From: an uncultured Saprospiraceae bacterium
GTDB lineage: Bacteria; Bacteroidota; Bacteroidia; Chitinophagales; Saprospiraceae
Length of the DNA stretch: 47,511 nucleotides
Direction of reading: 5' to 3'
NCBI GenBank assembly: GCA_937951615.1
Contig: CALFBH010000061.1
Span: 1-47,511, forward strand
In this document: in pieces, positions 30,366 to 38,626 of the stretch
Position numbering within the stretch: the first letter of the stretch is position 1
Layout of the letters: every line of letters begins with the position of its first letter
Notes under the pieces: generated by a model
The model's database searches: none
Seen by the model: only the letters and a program-made list of their open reading frames with translations
Told to the model about the DNA's origin: nothing
Position numbers and translations under genes: made by a program

Positions 30366-31796
30366 TTACCATTCACTAAAAATACTCCCAGCCTGTTGAC
30401 CAAAAGTAGAAGGCGCACCCGTTCCAAGCGTATTCCAGTACAATTTCCGCTTCCACTGCGGATCACTAAACTCTCCACGAGCAGTAGAATGTAGCAACTC
30501 AAAATCACCATTTGCTAAACTCGGATTATAAAATACAAATTTCACATTCGCCTGATTGTCCAGCGTCCGATTATAAAACCAAACCTCATAAGGCGGCGCA
30601 TTCGGCTCACTTGGTTGCGACACCACATCACTCGGCGAACCATACTGCAAATATATCCGTCCGCGATCCGTCTTATAACCTGCGCCCATAGCCGTCGTGA
30701 ACTTATCATTTGTAAACTCCACCAGCTTCATATAATAATCGTAAGGCTCTTCTGGGTCTATCTCATTCCGTTTCATCCAATAATAACACAGCAATTGGCG
30801 CATCTTGGCATCGTCCTTACTTTTCACCACCTTATTCAGCGTATAATGCTCATCTTTTACCAATAAATGACTGAGTGAGCGCACGGAGATATTGAGCATT
30901 TTCTTATCCAGCGATTCCACGAAAGTGCCCGTATAATCAATATTCTCATAGTCAGACAACTGCCAGTCGGGGAAAGGATAGCTGCGACGCACAGTCAGTG
31001 CCTTGCTCTTAAGCGGTTCATTCTGTGCATTGCGCACCTCTATCACCAACTCATATTTGCCTTCTGGCAAATCGCTGATATTAAATTCTCCCATCAAAAT
31101 ATTGACTGGGGCAGGAATTTGTTTTTTGAACCCCAGAAAACCAGTAAGCGCATCTTTTTCGCCTGCTTTACGCAAATAATAACGCGTTAAATACCTGCCA
31201 GACAACTCCGCATCTGTATTGTAAATTTCAGTAAAAAAAATCAGCCGTTTTGCAAAACTTGGATATACCTTGAAGGTAAATGGCTTGAGCAAATAACCAT
31301 GTTTTACATAGGGACTCTCTTCTTCAGAAGCGGTATAGTCTCCTAATAATTGCACATCAGAAATGTGAATGTCTTGCTCATTATAATCCATAGATACCGA
31401 AGATTTTAGCACCGTAGTATTGCTGTCATCACTTTGGTCGGTCATCGTTACTTCCAGTGTATAATCACCATTATCCAGGTTCAGCCGCACCAGATCCACC
31501 AGCACAATACCATAAGGCGAAGCTGTACGAATCACCGGACTCGTCACTGTATGCTCCAACTGATGCACGACTTCCTCTCCCTGCGTAAATTTCAAATTGA
31601 CCTCTACCACTGCCTGGTGATTGCCATCGTCCAGTTTGGGAAAAGCAATAGACTTGCCTTTGATGTGAAAATAGACCTCTATGTAATTGCCTTGCTCAAT
31701 GCCCTTGAAGGTGCAGTAAGTTACATTGGCATCAATCGCCCAGAGCGAGATACTGAGTAGGGTGAGCAAGCTGGAGATAAATAGTTTTTGTATCAT
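30366..31796 (-). CDS. GWxTD domain-containing secreted protein
   Basis: A 476-residue exported protein with signal peptide MIQKLFISSLLTLLSISLWA. The C-terminal quarter is a GWxTD domain: GAGYKTDRGRIYLQYGSPSDV is its core, followed by the PPYEVWFYN block. The N-terminal part (about 20-330) is beta-rich. The family is found in Bacteroidota and relatives, with no established function. The start at 31796 gives a clean signal peptide; the longer reading from 31853 adds 19 hydrophilic residues before it and is rejected. It is transcribed toward the LON-domain gene, with an 8-bp-stem hairpin between them (AACAGGCA...TGCCTGTT, 30343-30361). Confidence 0.88.
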   Translation of the reverse strand: MIQKLFISSLLTLLSISLWAIDANVTYCTFKGIEQGNYIEVYFHIKGKSIAFPKLDDGNHQAVVEVNLKFTQGEEVVHQLEHTVTSPVIRTASPYGIVLVDLVRLNLDNGDYTLEVTMTDQSDDSNTTVLKSSVSMDYNEQDIHISDVQLLGDYTASEEESPYVKHGYLLKPFTFKVYPSFAKRLIFFTEIYNTDAELSGRYLTRYYLRKAGEKDALTGFLGFKKQIPAPVNILMGEFNISDLPEGKYELVIEVRNAQNEPLKSKALTVRRSYPFPDWQLSDYENIDYTGTFVESLDKKMLNISVRSLSHLLVKDEHYTLNKVVKSKDDAKMRQLLCYYWMKRNEIDPEEPYDYYMKLVEFTNDKFTTAMGAGYKTDRGRIYLQYGSPSDVVSQPSEPNAPPYEVWFYNRTLDNQANVKFVFYNPSLANGDFELLHSTARGEFSDPQWKRKLYWNTLGTGAPSTFGQQAGSIFSEW

Positions 31797-31943
31797 TTTT
31801 GTTGTATTGGTATGGAATTCATATAAACTATAAAGGGGTGAATTTTCATTCATCCCCTTTTATACGTTTCTGCTTATGTTTGTCAATGCTCAAAATGGAA
31901 AGAGCCTTTTCTAAGATACACTTTATTGTTAATTCTATTTCGA

Positions 31944-32891
31944 TTATAATTTTTCTACTTGTTTCACTGTTAAGCCTGTTGACTTGGCAATTATTTCTAT
32001 TTCAATTCCCAACTCTTTGAGGCTTTTTGCCGTCTTTAATGCATTCTTTTGTTCTCCTCGTTTTTCCGCTTCTGCAGTAATTTCCTTGGTGATTTCTGCA
32101 GTAATTTCCTTAGTGACTTCTGCAGTGATTTCTTCAATGACCTCTTTGGTCACTTCTTCAGTCATTTGTTGTTTCTCGTCTTCTCTCATTTGGATGATAG
32201 ATGCATTTCTTGCCATCATCATTTCATAATGCATCCTTTGGTCTGGAGTCATTTGACTCTTATCCAATTTTTCCATGGCTTGCTCTATCCAATCTTCTGT
32301 CAGAAATTTTGGCAATTGGTCTGCCCCTTTTATGGTTTCTAAATTCTTCATAAGATAAATGAGTTTGTCCAAATCTGATTTAATTTCCTGTGGTCCCTTT
32401 ACAAATTTACTGATTTCTACAATAATATGCGTGATTTGAGTATCCATTTCCTCCCCATTTTGGTTCTGCAAAGTCCCAAAATGGTAATATTCTTCTGATT
32501 TATGGAAAATTGACTCTGCCAAAAAGCCTATGCAATAAATAGGGGTTAGATTATAAAATCTGTATTTCCCCTTTTCGACCATCGTATTAAACTTTTGAAA
32601 AGCATAAAATTTGGCACGCTGCATGAAATACTTATAATGACCTAACTGCATTTCTACGATAAAGGTTCTTTGGTTTTCATCTACGCAAATCAAATCATAG
32701 ACTCCACCTCTAGATTCCTCCGTTAAGCCTATAAAATCATTGCGAACAAACTCAACTTTGTTGATACTTACATCCGACTGTATAAGTGCTTGAAGTGCTT
32801 TTCTCAAAAAAAGTGTATCTGATTCGTCAGCGAACGCTGCTTTAAAACCGTAATCTGAAATTAAGGAAATAAACCTTGACTCTTCATTCAT
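31944..32891 (-). CDS. Rpn-type PD-(D/E)XK nuclease/transposase family protein
   Basis: A 315-residue protein of the PDDEXK_2 (Rpn/YhgA-like) family, DNA nucleases linked to recombination. The active site core is DLICVDENQRTFIVEMQLG: Asp66 followed by Glu80-x-Gln82, a PD-(D/E)xK variant. The C-terminal third is highly charged and contains an octad repeat (TAEVTKEI / TAEITKEI) in about residues 243-278, encoded by 24-bp tandem units at about 32064-32165, predicted as a coiled coil. Rpn proteins cut DNA and promote RecA-independent recombination in E. coli; activity here is inferred. Confidence 0.85.
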   Translation of the reverse strand: MNEESRFISLISDYGFKAAFADESDTLFLRKALQALIQSDVSINKVEFVRNDFIGLTEESRGGVYDLICVDENQRTFIVEMQLGHYKYFMQRAKFYAFQKFNTMVEKGKYRFYNLTPIYCIGFLAESIFHKSEEYYHFGTLQNQNGEEMDTQITHIIVEISKFVKGPQEIKSDLDKLIYLMKNLETIKGADQLPKFLTEDWIEQAMEKLDKSQMTPDQRMHYEMMMARNASIIQMREDEKQQMTEEVTKEVIEEITAEVTKEITAEITKEITAEAEKRGEQKNALKTAKSLKELGIEIEIIAKSTGLTVKQVEKL

Positions 32892-32922
32892 TTTGTAAAT
32901 TTAATCTTTTTAAGGTGAATCC

Positions 32923-33369
32923 TCATTCCTTAGCTATATTGGTCGAAACCTTATCCGTAATATACCAGCGTTCACCTTCTTTCAGCAGATTGAAATAATC
33001 TGTAAACAAACGCTTTTCAGTTTCAAGTTCAATTTTTGCTTCTGCTGCTGTTCGGGTAATATTAATACTGATAATTCTGCCTTCCGCATTTTCGAGCCGA
33101 GGGCGTGGTTTGAAACCAGACAGATATTGAGTTCTATTTCGCCTATCAATTTTGCCATCTCTCACAAATTTTAAATGGCAGGATGCGTGCATGGCACTAC
33201 CGACCAATGTGGTATCGCCAGTAAGCCAGCCATCAAAATAGTTTTGAATGACTTTTTCTATGGCGACATGATCAGCCGTTTTGGTTATTGGTACTTCAGT
33301 GTCGATCTGTTTTTCTGCACATTGAGTCAGGCAGAACAAACAGATAAAAGCAAAAAAGAAATTTTTCAT
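32923..33369 (-). CDS. NTF2-like lipoprotein (lumazine-binding type)
   Basis: A 148-residue protein with lipobox CLTQC (Cys17), hence membrane-anchored. The body has the compact NTF2/SnoaL-like cone fold pattern (VIQNYFDGWLTGDTTLVGSAMHASCHLKFV at about 40-69, RIISINITRTAAEAKIELE and YFNLLKEGERWYITDKVS), the arrangement of the putative lumazine-binding family. Ligand unknown. It lies 31 bp upstream of the Rpn gene on the same strand, so the two may be co-transcribed. Confidence 0.75.
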   Translation of the reverse strand: MKNFFFAFICLFCLTQCAEKQIDTEVPITKTADHVAIEKVIQNYFDGWLTGDTTLVGSAMHASCHLKFVRDGKIDRRNRTQYLSGFKPRPRLENAEGRIISINITRTAAEAKIELETEKRLFTDYFNLLKEGERWYITDKVSTNIAKE

Positions 33370-33623
33370 AGATATCGAATTTAAGGTTGATATAGCCTCA
33401 ACAAATATACTGAAAAATGCTTGGAAATGCCATCAAGCCTCCCTGTTAAAGAAAACCTAAATTTAATCTTTCTAAAAGTACGTAAAATTATTATTTAATA
33501 TTTTAAAAATCAGCACATTAAATGTCGTATAAATTCATTTTAAAAATCATTCTTTTACTATTATTGGCTAGTTAATCCAATAATTTTCTGACATCTTGCA
33601 TAAGAAATAAATATAAAACAACG

Positions 33624-34820
33624 ATGAACATACATCTGCTACCATTATTCCTCCCCGCCATGTTTCTCCTGATATGGCTCGAATGGCAACACGACAAAGC
33701 GCATGGAGAACAACAGTATAAATTCCAAAGTTCCATCATGAACATCTGCTGTGGACTCATTGAGCGTGTGATGGATGTGTACATATTCATCGGCTTATTT
33801 CTATGGTTCAATTACTTACAGAGTCATGTCGGACTATTAGATATAAGTCCGACTAGTCCGATAGCCTGGCTCGGAGTGATACTTGGTGTCGATTTTTTGA
33901 TTTACTGGTTTCATCGGGGCGGGCATACCATCAACCTCCTTTGGGGTGCACATGTCACACATCATCAGTGCGAAGAATATAACCTGACTGTTGCCTTTCG
34001 AAACAGTATTTTTCCGCATATCTTCAGAGGTGTTGTATTGAGCTTATTGGCTATAATTGGCTTTAGTGGGGAGATGATTATTCTTGCCCTGACTGTCAAT
34101 GGAATTTGGCAATTTGCTATTCACACGACAAAGATTGATAAAATGGGCCTGCTGGAAAAATTTATGGCAACACCTTCTACGCACCGAGTACATCATGGCT
34201 CAAATGATTTGTATCTGGATAAAAATTTTGGTGGAATACTTATTGTCTGGGATAAGTTATTTGGTACCTATCAGGAAGAAATCGAAAAGCCAGTTTATGG
34301 ATTAAAAAATCCTATTATGACCAATAATCCCCTGCATGCCTACACACATGTATGGCAGGATATGCTGAAAGCAAGCTGGCGCGTAAAGAAGTTTAAAGAC
34401 TTATTCAAAATATGGCTCGGCACACCAACTGAATTTTACAGCACTTATAAAATTGCTACAAACAAACCGCAAAAACCAACTATTCAGATGAGCCAATCGC
34501 TGATTTATTACATCATTGGGCAAATTATTATATTGAGTGGACTGCTATTTTTTACCCTGATGTTTGAAGAATTTATCCCTCCTGTATTCAGACTGCAAAC
34601 AACGATATTACTGGTTTTATCTTCGATTAGTGTTTGTCTTCTGATGGGACCATCGAAATTTATATTCAGGCTTGAATTTTTTAGATTAATCCTAATTGCA
34701 ATAGCTGCTTTGTTTTACCAACCGCTTATTGGCATTGCCTCTATTATCATTTTATGCATTCTTCCTGTCTCTACGATATGGTTGTTTTTTGTTTGGAAAA
34801 AAACGTGCAGGTTGCTTTAG
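33624..34820 (+). CDS. Sterol desaturase/fatty acid hydroxylase family membrane protein
   Basis: A 398-residue membrane diiron hydroxylase of the fatty acid hydroxylase superfamily. The eight-His signature is in place: H97-RGG-H101, H110-VT-HH114 and H187-RV-HH191, with a further His at 167. Transmembrane segments flank these (about 5-20, 52-66, 82-98, 135-165) and more follow in a C-terminal extension (about 290-395). The substrate is a lipid, but whether a sterol, fatty acid or ether lipid cannot be told. Diiron enzymes of this class need oxygen. Followed by a REP-like palindrome. Confidence 0.88.
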   Translation: MNIHLLPLFLPAMFLLIWLEWQHDKAHGEQQYKFQSSIMNICCGLIERVMDVYIFIGLFLWFNYLQSHVGLLDISPTSPIAWLGVILGVDFLIYWFHRGGHTINLLWGAHVTHHQCEEYNLTVAFRNSIFPHIFRGVVLSLLAIIGFSGEMIILALTVNGIWQFAIHTTKIDKMGLLEKFMATPSTHRVHHGSNDLYLDKNFGGILIVWDKLFGTYQEEIEKPVYGLKNPIMTNNPLHAYTHVWQDMLKASWRVKKFKDLFKIWLGTPTEFYSTYKIATNKPQKPTIQMSQSLIYYIIGQIIILSGLLFFTLMFEEFIPPVFRLQTTILLVLSSISVCLLMGPSKFIFRLEFFRLILIAIAALFYQPLIGIASIIILCILPVSTIWLFFVWKKTCRLL

Positions 34821-34833
34821 CTGCCCATAAATT

Positions 34834-34891
34834 GTACCGACGACTTTAGCTGTCGTAGAGAAAAACACTTGACGGCTAAAGTCGTCAGTAC
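34834..34891. repeat. REP-like palindrome, copy A
   Basis: GTACCGACGACTTTAGC...GACGGCTAAAGTCGTC then AGTAC: a GTAC-flanked inverted repeat of about 58 bp. Copies B-D flank the RAYT gene at 41862-42755. This one is isolated, between the hydroxylase gene and the Gfo/Idh gene (convergent), and may have been moved there by the RAYT. Confidence 0.85.
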
Positions 34892-34927
34892 AGTGTTTCC
34901 AGTCAGCCTGTAAAGCATGCACTAACC

Positions 34928-35914
34928 TTATTCAAAAGGATAGCGCAGCCCAATTTGCCGCCGCACCTGATCTAAAATATCGATTAAATCCAGGCTGTTT
35001 TGGTGCGACCAGTGTGGACTTTCTATCTTGCCTTCGGAAATACAGCGCATACATTCCTCGATTTCATAAGTATAACCTTTTCCTTTTTTGGGAAGGTCAA
35101 TCTGTTGGGGAGGAGAGGAGGCTTCATTGCCATAAATACTCAGCCCTTCGGATTCATGCCATACCGGGTTGATGTGAATACGTCCGGCAGTACCATATAT
35201 TTTTGCGACCATATCCGACCGAGAAGCAAAGCCACTCATGAGCTGTGCAATACCATTTTTATATTTGAAAATAATAGCAGTCTGAATGTCAGCACCAGTG
35301 CGATGGAAGCGGGAAGTCGCTAAGATGTCAGCTGGTTTGCCAAAAACACTGTAAGCCAGAAAAACAGGATAAATGCCCATGTCGAGCAAAGAACCACCAG
35401 CCAGTTCCATGTTCAGCATTCGGTCATGTTCTTGTTCATGATTCATATTGAATGAAAAATCTGCCTGCAAATAATTGACTTCACCAATGGTATCTGTACT
35501 GATTAATCGCAAACATTCTTTGATGGCGGGATTGAATTTTGACCAAAGAGCTTCCATCATAAAAACGCCTTCTTTCCGGGAAGTTTCGAGTATGCTTTGC
35601 ACCTGCTTGGAATTGACTGCTAATGGTTTTTCGCACAAAACATGCTTGCCAGCCCGCATGGCTTCAATACTGAGTTCGGCATGAGAGTCATGAGGTGTAG
35701 CAATGTAAACAATGTCCACAGCAGGATCATTAAAAAGCTCAGTATAGCTGCCATAGCTCTTAGGAATCTTATAGTAAGAAGAGAAGGTTTTGGCTTTATC
35801 CAAACTGCGTGACGCCGCAGCGACAGGCTGACTATTGTCCACCAATTGCAAATCTTGCACAAAAGAATGTGCAATTTTGCCTAATCCGACAATGCCCCAG
35901 TTAAGTGTTTTCAT
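34928..35914 (-). CDS. Gfo/Idh/MocA family oxidoreductase
   Basis: A 328-residue NAD(P)-dependent dehydrogenase of the Gfo/Idh/MocA family. Rossmann motif GLGKIA at 10-15, the catalytic EKP at 95-97 (CEKPLA), and the C-terminal substrate domain with MEALWSKFNPAIKECLRLI. The family oxidises sugars, inositols or related compounds; the substrate here is not evident. ATG at 35914 begins directly with the Rossmann strand, and the upstream hydrophobic extension to 35986 looks like chance coding. It is divergent from the Crp/Fnr gene. Confidence 0.9.
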   Translation of the reverse strand: MKTLNWGIVGLGKIAHSFVQDLQLVDNSQPVAAASRSLDKAKTFSSYYKIPKSYGSYTELFNDPAVDIVYIATPHDSHAELSIEAMRAGKHVLCEKPLAVNSKQVQSILETSRKEGVFMMEALWSKFNPAIKECLRLISTDTIGEVNYLQADFSFNMNHEQEHDRMLNMELAGGSLLDMGIYPVFLAYSVFGKPADILATSRFHRTGADIQTAIIFKYKNGIAQLMSGFASRSDMVAKIYGTAGRIHINPVWHESEGLSIYGNEASSPPQQIDLPKKGKGYTYEIEECMRCISEGKIESPHWSHQNSLDLIDILDQVRRQIGLRYPFE

Positions 35915-36020
35915 TTGCTGTAATTGATACGATAAAGAATAACACAATGTAGTAAGGAATAAAAGACTAAATTTGTTTACCAACATTCATCTTTATACAT
36001 TGCATTTGTAAATAAAAAAC

Positions 36021-36671
36021 ATGGACACAATAAACGAAGAAATACTTAAACTACTACAAAGTCATTTTGCAGTATTAAACGAAAAAGCTCTACAGGAAGA
36101 AATAGCAAAAGTAGGGTACATGATGCACTTTAAAGCAGGAGAAGTCATTATGGATTTTGGTTCTTATGTGAAGTTGGTTCCATTACTCATCAAAGGCAGT
36201 ATCAAAGTGGTGCGGGAAAGCGAAGATAGAGACGGTGAAATATTCTTATACTTCCTAAAAACAGGAGAAACCTGCTCCATGTCTTTTTCCTGCTGTATGA
36301 TGGATAAGCAAAGCGACATAAGAACCACCGCTGAAGATGATACCACGCTAATCGGTGTTCCTGTAAAATATATCGACCAGTGGATGATGAAATACCCCAG
36401 TTGGAAAAACTTTGTGATGCGTTCCTATGATTCAAGAATGCATGAATTGATACACACCATCGACAGCATCGCTTTTCAAAAACTCGATGAGCGTTTGTTG
36501 GGCTATCTCCGACAAAAAGCCGCCGCTACCCAGTCGAAAATCATCCTGACCACACATCAGCATATTGCAGATGACCTGAATGCTTCAAGAGAAGCCATAT
36601 CCCGCTTGCTGAAAAACCTGGAAAAGACAAAAAATATCAAATTGGGTAGAAATAAAATTGAGCTACTGTGA
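36021..36671 (+). CDS. Crp/Fnr-family regulator of the sulfur unit
   Basis: A 216-residue regulator with an N-terminal cyclic-nucleotide-binding-type beta barrel and a C-terminal helix-turn-helix (HQHIADDLNASREAISRLLKNLEK, about 176-199). The barrel carries three clustered cysteines, TGETCSMSFSCCM (Cys85, Cys91, Cys92), not the N-terminal Fe-S set of Fnr. Clustered Cys in such a domain are good candidates for sensing persulfide, redox or metal, which is my inference. It is the first gene of the sulfur unit, 54 bp before SulP, and a palindrome matching an expected Crp-like site overlaps its own stop codon. Confidence 0.88.
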   Translation: MDTINEEILKLLQSHFAVLNEKALQEEIAKVGYMMHFKAGEVIMDFGSYVKLVPLLIKGSIKVVRESEDRDGEIFLYFLKTGETCSMSFSCCMMDKQSDIRTTAEDDTTLIGVPVKYIDQWMMKYPSWKNFVMRSYDSRMHELIHTIDSIAFQKLDERLLGYLRQKAAATQSKIILTTHQHIADDLNASREAISRLLKNLEKTKNIKLGRNKIELL

Positions 36672-36681
36672 TGAGTATCAC
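36668..36681. promoter_or_regulatory. Candidate Crp/Fnr operator before the SulP gene
   Basis: GTGAT-GAGT-ATCAC, perfect 5-bp arms with a 4-bp spacer, overlapping the stop of the Crp/Fnr gene, 44 bp before the SulP start. The same arms and spacing recur at 38542-38555. It resembles the TGTGA-N6-TCACA class of Crp boxes. Confidence 0.55.
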
Positions 36682-36725
36682 CAAAATTGTTTTTTGAATA
36701 TTCGATTTTTGTGAAAAATAAGAAC

Positions 36726-38441
36726 ATGAATTTAAAAAGCTTGATACCTATACTGGAATGGCTACCACATTATACGACCGAACATTTTAAAGGCGACCTC
36801 GCTGCAGGACTTACGGTTGGCGTCATGCTGATTCCGCAGGGAATGGCTTATGCAATGCTGGCGGGACTGCCTCCTGTATATGGGCTTTATGCTTCTATTT
36901 TGCCACTTATCCTGTATGCAATATTTGGAACATCCCGTCAATTGGCAGTTGGGCCAGTAGCGATGGTTTCGCTGCTTATTGCTGCTGGTGTGGGCATGTT
37001 GGCAGAAGGCGGCACCGAGGCTTACATACAATTGGCCATTTTGCTGGCTTTTATGGTTGGCATGATACAATTATTGATGGGAATTTTTAGACTGGGCTTT
37101 CTGGTGAATTTTCTTTCCCATCCTGTGGTGAGTGGTTTTACTGCTGCTGCTGCATTGATTATCGGATTCAGCCAGCTCAAACATTTGCTGGGTGTGGATA
37201 TTCCTCGCTCTGGTCATATCCATGAAATTATTTTATACGCTTACGCTAATATTGCTGACACCAATCTTTATACACTAGCTATCGGATTGGGAGCTATTGC
37301 AATGATATTGGCGATTAAAAAAATGAAACTCCGTATTCCTGGGCCGCTTGCAGTTGTCATTTTTGGTATTCTTTCGGTCTGGTACTTTGATTTATACAAC
37401 GAAGGCGTTAAAATAGTTGGAGCAATTCCCAATGGGCTTCCCGCTTTATCTTTGCCAGCTTTTAGTCTAGACAGTATTCAGTCCTTGCTCCCCATCGCAC
37501 TGACCATTTCGTTCATCAGTTTTATGGAAAGCATTGCAGTAGCAAAAGCCATTCAAAGCAAACATAAAGACTATGAGATCGTCCCTAATCAGGAATTGAT
37601 AGGCTTGGGCATAGCCAATATTGGCGGTTCTTTTTTACAAGCTTTTCCAACGACAGGCGGTTTTTCAAGAACGGCTGTCAATGACCAAACCGGAGCAAAA
37701 ACGGGCATGGCTGCTATCATCAGTGCCAGCTTAATTGTGCTGACCCTGTTATTACTGACGCCCTTGTTTTATTATTTGCCCAAAGCCATCTTAGCATCCA
37801 TTATTATGGTCGCTGTTTTTGGCTTGCTTGATTATAAAGAAGCCTTTCAGCTATGGAAATGTTATCGCCCTGATTTCTGGATGATGGCAGCTACATTTAT
37901 CGGCACACTTACGCTGGGTATTGAAGAAGGCGTTTTGATTGGCGTAGTGCTTTCACTGGCTATGGTGATTTATCAAATCAGTCGGCCGCATCTAGCCGAG
38001 TTGGGTAAAATTCCCGGAAAACCATATTACAGAAACATCGCTCGATTTGAACAATTGGAAGTCAGAGAAGAAATATTGATTATTCGCCTGGATGCCCGTT
38101 TGCATTATGCAAATGTGAATTACTTTCGAGAGCAGGTAGAAAAAATGATAGCACAAAGAACTAAACCTTTGAAGCTATTGATTCTGGATGCAGATGCTAT
38201 TAATGGAATAGACAGCACTGGTGTGCATACTTTGGAAGACTTATTTGTGGACTGTCGATCAAGAGATATTGCCTGTGCCATTGCCGGACTTAAAGGGCCG
38301 CTTCGCGATATTCTGCATCGTTACGGTAGTTTTAATAAACTTGGGAAAGATGCTTTCCATTTGAAAATACAACATGCTATAGATGTATATGACAATCAGG
38401 TGATTGGTCGTTACAGGGAATATGTATTACAAACGAATTGA
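36726..38441 (+). CDS. SulP-family inorganic anion transporter with STAS domain
   Basis: A 571-residue membrane transporter of the SulP/SLC26 family. It opens with the GDLAAGLTVGVMLIPQGMAYAMLAGLPPVYGLY block (about 24-57), has about 10-12 hydrophobic segments, and ends with a STAS domain (about 440-560: LLILDADAINGIDSTGVHTLEDL). Family members move sulfate, bicarbonate or chloride; the surrounding sulfur genes point to sulfate or sulfite. The start at 36726 gives a normal N-terminus; a TTG at 36687 is rejected. It follows the Crp/Fnr gene closely and is probably controlled by the palindrome at 36668. Confidence 0.92.
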   Translation: MNLKSLIPILEWLPHYTTEHFKGDLAAGLTVGVMLIPQGMAYAMLAGLPPVYGLYASILPLILYAIFGTSRQLAVGPVAMVSLLIAAGVGMLAEGGTEAYIQLAILLAFMVGMIQLLMGIFRLGFLVNFLSHPVVSGFTAAAALIIGFSQLKHLLGVDIPRSGHIHEIILYAYANIADTNLYTLAIGLGAIAMILAIKKMKLRIPGPLAVVIFGILSVWYFDLYNEGVKIVGAIPNGLPALSLPAFSLDSIQSLLPIALTISFISFMESIAVAKAIQSKHKDYEIVPNQELIGLGIANIGGSFLQAFPTTGGFSRTAVNDQTGAKTGMAAIISASLIVLTLLLLTPLFYYLPKAILASIIMVAVFGLLDYKEAFQLWKCYRPDFWMMAATFIGTLTLGIEEGVLIGVVLSLAMVIYQISRPHLAELGKIPGKPYYRNIARFEQLEVREEILIIRLDARLHYANVNYFREQVEKMIAQRTKPLKLLILDADAINGIDSTGVHTLEDLFVDCRSRDIACAIAGLKGPLRDILHRYGSFNKLGKDAFHLKIQHAIDVYDNQVIGRYREYVLQTN

Positions 38442-38541
38442 ACTTGTTTTCCTTTAAAACATTTGTCCAGATGAAGATTCCTATATATCTTAGGAACTAT
38501 AAAATTTAAGTGTTGAAAAAGGATGAAAAATATTTTCTTAT

Positions 38542-38555
38542 GTGATTAAAATCAC
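38542..38555. promoter_or_regulatory. Candidate Crp/Fnr operator before the MBL/rhodanese gene
   Basis: GTGAT-TAAA-ATCAC (within TGTGATTAAAATCACTGT), 71 bp before the MBL start. Arms and spacer length are identical to the site at 36668-36681. In front of the gene an A/T-rich stretch with TTTG motifs could serve as promoter. Confidence 0.55.
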
Positions 38556-38626
38556 TGTATGAGAATAGGAAAACTTGTTTCTTTGTGTTATAAGTTTTTT
38601 GTTAAACTGATTTAAAAAAATTTTCA

